DNA of 6,884 bases from Bacteroidales bacterium (GCA_017555445.1 JAFZGK010000046.1:1-6884), one strand, 5' to 3'. Counted from the first letter of the stretch, positions 1-6,822 are shown. Notes: a model not told the origin generated them from the letters alone. A program made the numbers and translations.

Positions 1-90
<90 letters not shown>

Positions 91-100
91 TTTAATATAC

Positions 101-138
101 AAAGTCCTTGAAGTCTGACGACTTCGAGGACTTTTTTT
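101..138 (+). terminator. Intrinsic terminator of the rRNA operon
   Basis: The sequence shows a 15-bp stem, 101-115 pairing with 120-134, with a four-base loop (TGAC, 116-119). The only non-Watson-Crick pair is a U-G wobble (109/126). The stem runs directly into a T tract at 132-138. Its position just after the 5S rRNA makes it the terminator of the rRNA operon. There is no matching T tract for the opposite strand, so it is probably one-directional. Confidence 0.92.
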
Positions 139-185
139 ATATGTCCAAAGTGTCAGCGCCTTGTTTGTGTGATATTGCCGTATAT

Positions 186-213
186 GAAAATCGCCTGCGG
201 AGAGGCAGGCGAT
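186..213 (-). terminator. Intrinsic terminator of the glycosyltransferase operon
   Basis: A perfect 9-bp GC-rich stem (190-198 with 205-213) encloses a six-base loop. Read on the minus strand it lies 23 bases after the glycosyltransferase stop codon and is followed by TTTT and then CATATA. The T tract is short, so termination may be less efficient than at the rRNA terminator. Together the two hairpins insulate the convergent rRNA and glycosyltransferase units. The rest of the 141-236 gap shows nothing else. Confidence 0.7.
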
Positions 214-236
214 CGTGTTATTTGAAGGATAGTATC

Positions 237-1199
237 TTAGATAGTTTCGCGGATGTTGTAGCTGTTGCGGTCCTGGCTGTTGCGTGAGATGAGCTCTCCG
301 AGGAATCCTGTAAGGAAAAGCTGGAATCCAAGGAGTACAGCTACAAGTGCTAGATAGAATAGCGGCTGGTCTGTTACCGGACGATATACTAGTCCGTGAG
401 CCTGCTGGATCAGCTTCTCAGCTATGATCCATACTGCGAGGATACCGCCTGCAATAAACATCAGTATTCCTGTGAATCCGAAGAAATGCATCGGTTTCTT
501 CCCGAATCTGCTGAGGAACCAGAGGGAAATCAGATCAAGGAAACCGTTGACGAATCTGTCAAGTCCGAATTTGCTTACTCCATATTTTCTCTTCTGATGC
601 TTTACCGGCTTCTCTGTGATTCTTCCGAAACCTGCATTCTTTGCAAGGTATGGAATGTATCTGTGCATTTCGCCGTAAACCTCAATGTTCTTTACTACCT
701 CATTTCTGTAGGCCTTCAGGCCGCAGTTCATGTCATGAAGCTTGATGCCTGTTATCTTGCGGGCTGTCCAGTTATAAAGCTTGGATGGAAGATTCTTGGT
801 CAGCTTGTTGTCAAATCTCTGCTTCTTCCAACCTGATACGATATCGTAACCCTCTTCAATGACCATCCTATAAAGTTCAGGGATCTCTTCCGGTGAGTCC
901 TGAAGATCGGCATCCATAGTGACGACCACTCTTCCTTCTGCTGCCTTGAATCCGTGATACAATGCTGCTGACTTGCCATAATTGCGTCTGAATGATATTC
1001 CTCTGATGGCAGGATTTGCATCCGACAGTCTCTTCACAACTGACCATGATGAGTCAGTACTGCCGTCGTCTACCATGATTATTTCATAGGTGAACTTTTC
1101 CCTGTCCATGACGCTGACAATCCAGCTCACAAGCTCAGGGAGCGACTCCTCCTCATTCAGAAGAGCTACTACAATCGATAAGTCCTTTGTGTATTCCAT
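237..1199 (-). CDS. Family 2 glycosyltransferase, membrane-anchored (polyprenyl-phosphate sugar transferase type)
   Basis: This 320-residue protein has a cytoplasmic GT-A catalytic domain (about 1-225) and two C-terminal membrane segments (about 236-262 and 277-303). Visible motifs are VDDGSTDS (43-50, nucleotide-sugar binding), DADLQD (96-101, containing the D-x-D metal site), HDMNCGLKAYR (155-165) and QKRKYGVSKF (202-211). This layout is typical of the DPM1/GtrB/ArnC-like group, which moves a sugar from a nucleotide donor to a polyprenyl phosphate at the inner face of the cytoplasmic membrane. The sugar and the pathway cannot be told from the sequence. It starts 3 bases after the stop codon of the DUF4199 gene, so the two are almost certainly co-transcribed. 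No Shine-Dalgarno is visible before the ATG. Family assignment is secure; substrate is unknown. Confidence 0.95.
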   Translation of the reverse strand: MEYTKDLSIVVALLNEEESLPELVSWIVSVMDREKFTYEIIMVDDGSTDSSWSVVKRLSDANPAIRGISFRRNYGKSAALYHGFKAAEGRVVVTMDADLQDSPEEIPELYRMVIEEGYDIVSGWKKQRFDNKLTKNLPSKLYNWTARKITGIKLHDMNCGLKAYRNEVVKNIEVYGEMHRYIPYLAKNAGFGRITEKPVKHQKRKYGVSKFGLDRFVNGFLDLISLWFLSRFGKKPMHFFGFTGILMFIAGGILAVWIIAEKLIQQAHGLVYRPVTDQPLFYLALVAVLLGFQLFLTGFLGELISRNSQDRNSYNIRETI

Positions 1200-1202
1200 A
1201 TC

Positions 1203-1751
1203 TTACTGTTCGTCAGGTCTGTCAGCTGCAAACGGATTCCTGCTCGGGATGTTGCGTGACAGGATAGCTGAAAGTATTGTGCCGAATATGAAGCAATAGA
1301 TCAGATTTCCGAAGAAAGTGATCTGAGGCAACTTGGCCATCATCTTGTCCATCTGAGCCATGGTGTTTGAATCCATGAACTGTGAGTAAGCCTGCATCAC
1401 TGTATCCATGTTCTCTGCAATGATGTCTGCTGAGAAATATGCCATATTCGCAAATGAAAACGCTGCATAGACTACTGCAGAAAGGAGAGCTGTGGCAACT
1501 CCGAACTTCATTGTTGTCGAGTTGTCTGCCTCGTTATTTTCAGATGCAAATTTTTTCATGAAGAACATCATAAGCCAGATACATCCTCCGAATTTGGCAG
1601 CCCACATCACAAAGCTGAGCAGTCCTGCCAATACTGGAATATTCATGCCTGTAATCCACTGGTTGATGAAAAGATAGGCTGATGAGACGAGACCGAGGAC
1701 CATACCGGCTTTTGCCGCGCTGTTCCATAGATTCTTACGAATTTGCTCCAT
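1203..1751 (-). CDS. DUF4199-family integral membrane protein
   Basis: This 182-residue protein has about four predicted membrane helices (about 13-32, 39-66, 83-107 and 143-165). A Met/Gln-rich, probably extracytoplasmic loop lies between the third and fourth (about 108-142), and the tail is short and hydrophilic ([15 protein letters not shown]). I recognise it as a DUF4199-type protein, a family of unknown function found mainly in Bacteroidetes and often next to a family 2 glycosyltransferase, as here. It is the first gene of the two-gene minus-strand operon, and the glycosyltransferase ATG follows its stop by 3 bases. An accessory role in glycosyltransferase placement or lipid-linked sugar handling is an inference from context only. 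The ATG lies about 20 bases downstream of a consensus-like -7 element, which supports this start. Confidence 0.85.
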   Translation of the reverse strand: MEQIRKNLWNSAAKAGMVLGLVSSAYLFINQWITGMNIPVLAGLLSFVMWAAKFGGCIWLMMFFMKKFASENNEADNSTTMKFGVATALLSAVVYAAFSFANMAYFSADIIAENMDTVMQAYSQFMDSNTMAQMDKMMAKLPQITFFGNLIYCFIFGTILSAILSRNIPSRNPFAADRPDEQ

Positions 1752-1767
1752 ATAAACAGATATTATT

Positions 1768-1799
1768 TATGCAAAGATAAGAAAAAATTCATACCTTTG
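1768..1799 (+). promoter_or_regulatory. Probable promoter of thrS and downstream translation genes
   Basis: TACCTTTG at 1792-1799 matches the Bacteroidetes -7 consensus TAnnTTTG. Twenty bases upstream, 1768-1771 reads TATG, three of four bases of the -33 TTTG. Transcription would start near 1805, giving a leader of about 45 bases before the thrS ATG. That is too short for a T-box or other large riboswitch. Confidence 0.55.
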
Positions 1800-1803
1800 C
1801 ATG
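1772..1803 (-). promoter_or_regulatory. Probable promoter of the DUF4199-glycosyltransferase operon
   Basis: On the minus strand, TATCTTTG (complement of 1772-1779) matches the Bacteroidetes -7 consensus TAnnTTTG exactly. It would start transcription about 14 bases before the DUF4199 ATG. The -33 position expected at about 1800-1803 reads CATG, a poor match to TTTG, so the call rests mainly on the -7 element and its position. Confidence 0.5.
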
Positions 1804-1850
1804 CTTGTATTAGCAAGTCGTCAAACAGATTAAAAATAAACGATATAGAT

Positions 1851-3809
1851 ATGATCAACATTACATTTCCTGACGGTAGCGTGAGACAGTATGAAAGCGG
1901 TGTCTCAGCATTTGATATTGCGAACAGCATCAGCCCAAGATTGGCTGCGGACGTATTGGCTGCAACAGTTATCACGGCAGATGACACGACAGGAAAAGGT
2001 ACAATATATGATGTGACACGTCCTATCAATGAGGACGCTGCCATCCGTCTTCACAAGTGGGAGGATGCAGAGGCCAAGCATGTCTTCTGGCATTCTTCAT
2101 CACACCTTCTTGCTGCAGCACTCGAGGCTCTCTATCCTGGAGTGAAGTTCGGTATCGGACCTGCTATTGAGACAGGTTTCTACTATGACGTTGACTTCGG
2201 CGAGAAGACTCTTGTAGAGGCTGACCTCAAGGCGATAGAGGACAAGATGATCGAGCTCGCTCGTCAGAAGAATCCTTTCGTGAGAACAGAGGTTTCGAAG
2301 GAGGAGGCTCTCAAGACCTTCACTGAGAAGGGAGACGAGTACAAGTGCGAGCTCATCAGCGAACTTGAGGATGGTACCATCACATTCTATACAAACGGTG
2401 AGTTTACTGATCTTTGCCGTGGACCACACCTCAAGGATACTTCAGTCATCAAGGCTGTGAAGCTTACAGCTATCGCAGGTGCATACTGGAGAGGTGATGA
2501 GAAGCGTCCTATGCTTACTCGTGTATACGGTGTGACATTCCCTAAGAAGTCACTCCTTGACGAGTATCTCGCAATGATCGAGGAGGCAAAGAAGCGTGAC
2601 CACAGAAAGATCGGTAAGGAGATGGAGCTCTTCACATTCTCTCAGAGAGTAGGACAGGGTCTTCCATTGTGGCTTCCAAAGGGTGCTGCACTTCGTGAGC
2701 GCCTCGAGAACTTCCTCAAGAAGCTCCAGAAGTCATACGGCTATCTTCCGGTAGTTACTCCACATATCGGTAACAAGGATCTTTATGTGACTTCAGGTCA
2801 CTATGCAAAATATGGCAAGGACTCATTCCAGCCTATCCACACTCCACAGGAGGGCGAGGAGTATCTCCTCAAGCCTATGAACTGTCCTCACCACTGTGAG
2901 ATCTATAGGGCGAAGCCACGTTCATACAAGGATCTTCCATTGAGACTCGCAGAGTTCGGTACAGTATACCGTTATGAGCAGAGCGGTGAGCTCCATGGTC
3001 TTACACGTGTACGTAGCTTCACTCAGGATGACGCACACCTTTTCGTTCGTCCTGATCAGATCAAGGAGGAGTTCTGCAAGGTTATCGACATCATCCTTTA
3101 TGTGTTCAAGACCTTGAACTTCAATGAGTACATCGCACAGGTATCACTCCGTGACCCTAACAATACATCAAAGTACATCGGTACTGACGAGAACTGGGCG
3201 AAGGCAGAGGCTGCAATCATCGAGGCAGCTCAGGAAAAGGGCCTCAATACAGTAGTTGAGTACGGTGAGGCTGCATTCTATGGTCCTAAGCTCGACTTCA
3301 TGGTGAAGGATGCTATCGGAAGAAAGTGGCAGCTCGGTACTATCCAGGTTGACTACAACCTTCCTGAGCGTTTTGAACTTGAGTACATCGGCAGCGACAA
3401 CCAGAAACATCGTCCTATCATGATCCACCGCGCACCATTCGGATCGCTCGAGAGATTCGTAGCGGTTCTCCTCGAGCACACAGGTGGAAGACTCCCTCTC
3501 TGGCTTACTCCGGATCAGGTTAACATCGTGCCAGTCAGCGAAAAATATGAGGAATATGCAAAAAAAGTTTGTGATTTGCTGAATAATTCCGATATTCGCG
3601 CCTCAATTGACGATAGAAACGAGACTCTCGGAAAGAGGATTCGTGAGAGTGAGATGAAGAGGATTCCATTCCTCGTTATCGTAGGTGAGAAGGAGATGAA
3701 CGAGGGCACGGTTTCTGTCAGAAGACAGGGCGGAATTGACGCAGGATCTATGCCGGCTGAAGACTTTGTAGCATTGGTTAGCAATGAGATAAAGGAGCAG
3801 CTGTCATAG
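1851..3809 (+). CDS. thrS: Threonyl-tRNA synthetase (class II)
   Basis: ThrRS charges tRNA-Thr with threonine in the cytoplasm and hydrolyses mischarged Ser-tRNA-Thr. The 652-residue product matches the family's usual length. In order: an N-terminal TGS domain (about 1-62, starting [11 protein letters not shown]); the editing domain with the HSSSH motif (H81, H85) and LCRGPH (C189, H193); the catalytic core (about 255-550); and the C-terminal anticodon-binding domain (about 553-652). In the core the zinc ligands are C345 in MNCPHHC, H396 in DDAHLF and H526 in MIHRAPFGS. Motif 2 is around [16 protein letters not shown] and motif 3 around APFGSLERF. The frame is open upstream to 1743, but I chose the ATG at 1851: the TGS domain begins there, and a promoter -7 element lies inside the upstream extension. 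It heads the thrS-infC-rpmI-rplT cluster. Most of the gene uses a strongly biased codon set (CTC, CGT, AAG, GAG), as expected for high expression. Confidence 0.98.
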   Translation: MINITFPDGSVRQYESGVSAFDIANSISPRLAADVLAATVITADDTTGKGTIYDVTRPINEDAAIRLHKWEDAEAKHVFWHSSSHLLAAALEALYPGVKFGIGPAIETGFYYDVDFGEKTLVEADLKAIEDKMIELARQKNPFVRTEVSKEEALKTFTEKGDEYKCELISELEDGTITFYTNGEFTDLCRGPHLKDTSVIKAVKLTAIAGAYWRGDEKRPMLTRVYGVTFPKKSLLDEYLAMIEEAKKRDHRKIGKEMELFTFSQRVGQGLPLWLPKGAALRERLENFLKKLQKSYGYLPVVTPHIGNKDLYVTSGHYAKYGKDSFQPIHTPQEGEEYLLKPMNCPHHCEIYRAKPRSYKDLPLRLAEFGTVYRYEQSGELHGLTRVRSFTQDDAHLFVRPDQIKEEFCKVIDIILYVFKTLNFNEYIAQVSLRDPNNTSKYIGTDENWAKAEAAIIEAAQEKGLNTVVEYGEAAFYGPKLDFMVKDAIGRKWQLGTIQVDYNLPERFELEYIGSDNQKHRPIMIHRAPFGSLERFVAVLLEHTGGRLPLWLTPDQVNIVPVSEKYEEYAKKVCDLLNNSDIRASIDDRNETLGKRIRESEMKRIPFLVIVGEKEMNEGTVSVRRQGGIDAGSMPAEDFVALVSNEIKEQLS

Positions 3810-3836
3810 CGCAATTATATTAATAATTTAACTTAT

Positions 3837-3853
3837 AGGAGGAACAATTTATC
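3837..3853 (+). promoter_or_regulatory. Strong Shine-Dalgarno and non-AUG (ATC) start of infC
   Basis: AGGAGGA at 3837-3843 is an almost perfect anti-16S match. Counting from its last G (3842), eight bases separate it from an in-frame ATC at 3851-3853. An in-frame TAG at 3836 closes the frame just upstream. The first ATG of the frame (3884) is more than 40 bases away from the Shine-Dalgarno, too far to be served by it. No other gene in the window has a comparable site. An A/T-only hairpin (3813-3818 with 3823-3828) lies just upstream. Confidence 0.65.
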
Positions 3854-4453
3854 GCAGCACCTTTTAAACCAGGTCCACGTCCTATGGGACCAAGACCTAA
3901 CACTCGTCCAGGCCAGAGGCCTATGAACAACAAGAAGGACGAGGACGGATTGAGAATCAACGAAGAGATCACAGCATCTCAGGTACGCCTTGTGGGTGAC
4001 AATATTGCCGAGCAGGGTGTCTATTCGCTTGCAGCAGCCATGAAGATGGCTGAAGAGCAGGATCTTGATCTGGTGGAGATTAGTGCGAAGGCAGATCCTC
4101 CTGTATGTAAGATCATCGACTATCAGAAGTATCTCTATCAGCAGAAGAAGAAGGCTAAGGAGATGAAGGCTAATGCAGCCAAGATAGTCATCAAGGAGAT
4201 CAGATTCGGTCCTAATACAGACGAGCACGATTTCCAGTTCAAGTTGAAGCACGCTCAGGAGTTCCTTCAGGAAGGATCAAAAGTAAAGGCTTCAGTATTC
4301 TTCAAGGGCCGCTCGATTATTTACGCGGATCAGGGGGAGAAGCTTCTTCTCCGTTTTGCGGTTGAGCTTGAAGAGTTCGGAAGAGCTGAGCAGATGCCTA
4401 AGCTTGAGGGTAAGAGAATGATCATGATGATCGCCCCAATCAAGAAAAAGTAA
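3851..4453 (+). CDS. infC: Translation initiation factor IF-3, probable ATC start
   Basis: IF3 binds the 30S subunit, prevents premature 50S joining and rejects wrong start codons and tRNAs. With the ATC start the protein has 200 residues. A Pro/Arg-rich tail (2-25: 8 Pro, 4 Arg) precedes the N-terminal domain, which begins at RINEEI (35-40). The basic linker helix around DPPVCKIIDYQKYLYQQKKK is at 82-101. The C-terminal domain starts near IRFGPNTDEHDFQ (117-129) and ends EGKRMIMMIAPIKKK. I prefer ATC at 3851 because of the ideally spaced Shine-Dalgarno, and because E. coli infC is known to use AUU so that IF3 represses its own synthesis. Alternatives are ATG at 3884 (189 residues) or 3923 (176 residues), both preceded by no ribosome-binding signal; the second removes the tail and leaves a more standard IF3. 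Family is certain; start is inferred. The gene lies 41 bases after thrS and 48 before rpmI. Confidence 0.95.
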   Translation: MAAPFKPGPRPMGPRPNTRPGQRPMNNKKDEDGLRINEEITASQVRLVGDNIAEQGVYSLAAAMKMAEEQDLDLVEISAKADPPVCKIIDYQKYLYQQKKKAKEMKANAAKIVIKEIRFGPNTDEHDFQFKLKHAQEFLQEGSKVKASVFFKGRSIIYADQGEKLLLRFAVELEEFGRAEQMPKLEGKRMIMMIAPIKKK

Positions 4454-4467
4454 TCCAAGAGATTGGA
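4454..4467 (+). other. Small GNRA-capped hairpin after infC
   Basis: TCCAA (4454-4458) pairs perfectly with TTGGA (4463-4467) around a GAGA loop, a stable GNRA-type tetraloop. It starts immediately after the infC stop codon. No T tract follows, so it is not an intrinsic terminator. It could stabilise the mRNA end or be part of a ribosomal-protein operator in the infC-rpmI gap. It could also be chance, since the stem is only 5 bp. Confidence 0.35.
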
Positions 4468-4501
4468 GAACAAATAATTATTAACTAAATCAAATTTAAC
4501 T

Positions 4502-4696
4502 ATGCCAAAGATGAAGACCAACTCCGGTTCAAAAAAGCGTTTTACGCTTACCGGAACGGGAAAAGTTAAGAGAAAGCACGCTTTCAAGAGCCACATTCTC
4601 ACAAAGAAGACCAAGAAGCAGAAGAGAAATTTGACTCACATCGGACTCGTAGCTAACGTTGACGAGAAGAGAGTCAAAGCTTTATTGGGAATGTAA
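4502..4696 (+). CDS. rpmI: Ribosomal protein bL35
   Basis: This 64-residue, highly basic 50S protein is the usual bL35 length. It begins with the family signature [14 protein letters not shown], followed by [15 protein letters not shown] and a C-terminal KAL. Its position between infC and rplT is the classical bacterial order. The ATG is preceded by an A/T-rich leader without a Shine-Dalgarno. Just before the ATG lies AAATTTAACT, which is exactly complementary to the sequence before the rplT ATG. Confidence 0.97.
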   Translation: MPKMKTNSGSKKRFTLTGTGKVKRKHAFKSHILTKKTKKQKRNLTHIGLVANVDEKRVKALLGM

Positions 4697-4797
4697 TTCA
4701 GAACTCAGGAATTACAGCAATTTTTTAAGTTAAACTTGGAACGCAGTCGAAAAGCTCCTGAAAGAAAGGACACTGCCTCCATAAAACAGTTAAATTT
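4697..4797 (+). promoter_or_regulatory. rpmI-rplT spacer with possible RNA structure (candidate bL20 operator)
   Basis: This 101-base gap is longer than expected for two genes that are usually closely coupled. Pairable segments include TCAGGA (4705-4710) with TCCTGA (4756-4761), GCAGT (4743-4747) with ACTGC (4772-4776), and AAGT with ACTT around 4727-4737. Some of these are mutually exclusive. bL20 is known to repress its own operon through mRNA binding in E. coli and Bacillus; whether this spacer plays that part here is an inference. I do not recognise a known leader motif, and no promoter consensus is evident. Confidence 0.3.
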
Positions 4798-5142
4798 ATG
4801 CCAAGATCGGTAAATTCAGTTGCCTCAAGGGCACGCCGCAAGAAGATTCTTAAAAGAACCCGCGGTAATTTTCTTTCAAGAAGAAATGTTTGGACGGTAG
4901 CAAAGAACACCTATGAGAAGGGTCTTACCTATGCTTACCGTGATCGTAAGAACAAGAAGCGTACATTCCGTGCTCTCTGGATCCAGAGAATCAACGCTGC
5001 AGCGCGTCAGTATGGTATGACTTATTCGCAGCTCATGGGCCGTATCGCAAAGCAGAACATCGGACTCAACCGTAAGGTTCTTGCAGACCTTGCTATGAAC
5101 AATCCTCAGGCATTTGAGGCTATCATCAATTCTGTAAAATAG
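4798..5142 (+). CDS. rplT: Ribosomal protein bL20
   Basis: bL20 binds 23S rRNA early in 50S assembly. The product has 114 residues, close to the family norm. The very basic N-terminal extension starts [19 protein letters not shown] and continues with [10 protein letters not shown]. The globular half carries the conserved [12 protein letters not shown] (about 60-71) and NRKVLADLA (about 91-99). It ends 8 bases before the lepB start, so lepB is probably co-transcribed with it. Confidence 0.97.
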   Translation: MPRSVNSVASRARRKKILKRTRGNFLSRRNVWTVAKNTYEKGLTYAYRDRKNKKRTFRALWIQRINAAARQYGMTYSQLMGRIAKQNIGLNRKVLADLAMNNPQAFEAIINSVK

Positions 5143-5150
5143 TTTAAGCT

Positions 5151-6494
5151 GTGAGCTTGAAGGAGTTATACCACAATAAATGGGCGAGATTCGGCTTTTG
5201 GGCAGTTCTCTACATTCTGTGGGTGATATGGCTCGGAAACTATTGGTGGCTCTTCGGACTTGTCCCTATCTTCGACCAGCATATCACCAAAAAGGTGAAG
5301 TGGCTGTTCTGGAAGAAGGAGTATAAGGAAGGAGAAAAGAGAAACGCCCTTCTTGACTGGGTAGATGCGATCATCTTCGCTGTCGTTGTAGTGACTTTCA
5401 TCAACACCTTCTTTTTCCAGGCATTCAAGATTCCTTCATCTTCGATGGAGAGCTCGCTTTACACAGGCGATCACCTCTTTGTCAGCAAGCTGGCTTATGG
5501 TCCAAGGCTCCCGGAGACCCCGTTGACCATCCCTTTCACTCATAATGTGATCGCAGGAAAAGAGTCATATTCGACACTTATCAAGCGTGACTACAAGAGA
5601 CTCAAGGGATTTGGAGAAGTCGAGACAGGCGATTATGTAGTGTTCGGCTTTCCACACGGAGATACCGTACTGGTAAGGGAACCTGCAAGCGACTATTACA
5701 TGTATGTAAGGACATACGGTCGCGAATATACTCTCGAACATTTCGGTCCGATAAAGACCAGACCTTCAGACAAGAAGGATCACTATGTGAAGAGATGTGT
5801 TGCGACAGCCGGAGACACTCTCAGTGTTGTCAACGGACAGGTGTATGTCAATTCGGAGGCTCAGGAAGTCTGGCCGGGAGTGCAGAACTCCTACAAGGTC
5901 GTGACTGACGGAAACAGGATAAATTCTGTAAACCTCGACAAGCTTGGTCTCAACGTGAGGGAACTCTGGTTCCACCCTGGACTTCCAGGATATCCTGAGA
6001 TGCCTCTCACAGCTGAGATGCTGGAAAAGGTAAAGACTTATCCGAATGTAGTTTCAGTAGAGCAGAACATAGATGTGTGGCCGGCAGACTACCCGGATTC
6101 AGAACAGACGATCTTCCCGTTCTCTGCCGATTATAAATGGACAAGAGACAATTTCGGTCCGCTCTGGATACCTGAAAAGGGAGTGACTGTTGAACTGACA
6201 CTCGAGAACCTTCCGCTTTATGAGAGAATCATAACAGCATATGAGGGTAACACGCTTGAAGTGAAGGACGGCAGGATCTTCATCAACTCGAAAGAGGCAG
6301 ACAGCTATACTTTCGCACAGGATTATTATTTCATGATGGGAGACAACAGGCACAATTCCCTCGACTCAAGATACTGGGGGTTCGTACCGGAAGATCATAT
6401 AGTCGGCAAGCCGGCAGTGATATGGCTCTCCATCGACGGAAACAAGAAGTTTCCGAATAACATCAGATGGCGCAGGTTTTTCAAATTTGTCTAA
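5151..6494 (+). CDS. lepB: Signal peptidase I
   Basis: Type I signal peptidase cleaves signal peptides of exported proteins at the outer face of the cytoplasmic membrane. The 447-residue protein has hydrophobic segments at about 13-40 and 71-90. The catalytic serine S98 sits in IPSSSM, the general-base lysine K214 in YVKRCVATAGD, and the conserved GDNRHNSLDSRYWG block at 397-410. It is clearly longer than the E. coli enzyme (324), because a roughly 180-residue stretch separates the lysine from the last box; long forms are usual in Bacteroidetes. The start is GTG at 5151: an in-frame TAA at 5145 rules out anything earlier, and no in-frame ATG occurs before the catalytic serine. TTG at 5157 is an alternative. 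It follows rplT by 8 bases, an unusual neighbour compared with pheS in enterobacteria. Confidence 0.96.
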   Translation: MSLKELYHNKWARFGFWAVLYILWVIWLGNYWWLFGLVPIFDQHITKKVKWLFWKKEYKEGEKRNALLDWVDAIIFAVVVVTFINTFFFQAFKIPSSSMESSLYTGDHLFVSKLAYGPRLPETPLTIPFTHNVIAGKESYSTLIKRDYKRLKGFGEVETGDYVVFGFPHGDTVLVREPASDYYMYVRTYGREYTLEHFGPIKTRPSDKKDHYVKRCVATAGDTLSVVNGQVYVNSEAQEVWPGVQNSYKVVTDGNRINSVNLDKLGLNVRELWFHPGLPGYPEMPLTAEMLEKVKTYPNVVSVEQNIDVWPADYPDSEQTIFPFSADYKWTRDNFGPLWIPEKGVTVELTLENLPLYERIITAYEGNTLEVKDGRIFINSKEADSYTFAQDYYFMMGDNRHNSLDSRYWGFVPEDHIVGKPAVIWLSIDGNKKFPNNIRWRRFFKFV

Positions 6495-6497
6495 AAT

Positions 6498-6529
6498 TTT
6501 GCAATTGCAATTTTTTTATACGATATTTG
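6498..6529 (+). promoter_or_regulatory. Probable promoter of rpmB-rpmG
   Basis: TTTG at 6498-6501 and GATATTTG at 6522-6529 are separated by 20 bases, the usual spacing of the Bacteroidetes -33/-7 promoter. The -7 element departs from TAnnTTTG only at its first base. Transcription would begin near 6535, about 34 bases before the rpmB ATG. A perfect 12-base palindrome (TTGCAATTGCAA, 6499-6510) overlaps the -33 element, and a T7 run follows it. Confidence 0.5.
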
Positions 6530-6568
6530 CAGCCCGCTAATTATGAATTAATTAAAAAGTTATATACA

Positions 6569-6811
6569 ATGGCAAAGGTTTGTCAAGTTACAGGAAGAAA
6601 GAGAATGGTAGGAAACAACGTTTCCCATTCAAAGAGACGCACTAAGCGTATCTTCGCCCTTAACCTCAAGACTAAGAAGTTCTGGTCTGAGGAGGAGCAG
6701 AGATTCATCACCCTCAAGGTGTCTTGCAAAGGTATGAGAACTATCGAGAAGAACGGTCTCGACGCTACTATCAAAGACGCTCAGAAGAAAGGATTTATTA
6801 ACCTTGTTTAA
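6569..6811 (+). CDS. rpmB: Ribosomal protein bL28
   Basis: This 80-residue basic 50S protein begins with the family signature MAKVCQVTGRKRMVGNNVSHS, followed by the conserved TKRIFALNL and KKFW blocks. The frame is open upstream to an ATG at 6467 that lies inside lepB; I rejected that because bL28 homology begins exactly at the ATG at 6569 and a promoter lies in between. It is followed 11 bases later by rpmG, the usual Bacteroidetes pairing. Confidence 0.97.
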   Translation: MAKVCQVTGRKRMVGNNVSHSKRRTKRIFALNLKTKKFWSEEEQRFITLKVSCKGMRTIEKNGLDATIKDAQKKGFINLV

Positions 6812-6822
6812 TTTTTTGAATT

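Noticed and set aside
396..836. Plus-strand open frame of 146 codons inside the glycosyltransferase gene.
   Set aside because: It is a shadow of a clear minus-strand gene; Cys-rich, low-plausibility protein without a recognisable family.
1743..1850. Possible 36-residue N-terminal extension of ThrRS, in frame from a TTG at 1743.
   Set aside because: The TGS domain starts at the ATG at 1851, the extension overlaps the start of the DUF4199 gene and a promoter -7 element, and it has no resemblance to ThrRS.
1805..1850. T-box or other riboswitch in the thrS leader.
   Set aside because: The leader is only about 45 bases and holds no T-box motif or terminator hairpin.
3560..3574. Slippery heptamer A AAA AAA in the correct phase for -1 frameshifting within thrS.
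   Set aside because: The -1 frame stops at 3572-3574, no stimulating structure was seen, and the product would lack the anticodon-binding domain; a chance A run in an A-rich patch is more likely.
3833..4252. Minus-strand open frame of 139 codons opposite infC.
   Set aside because: It is antisense to a certain gene, is Leu/Cys-rich and matches no family I recognise.
6467..6568. Possible upstream extension of bL28 starting inside lepB.
   Set aside because: Standard bL28 begins at 6569; the extra stretch is not bL28-like and spans the lepB end and a probable promoter.
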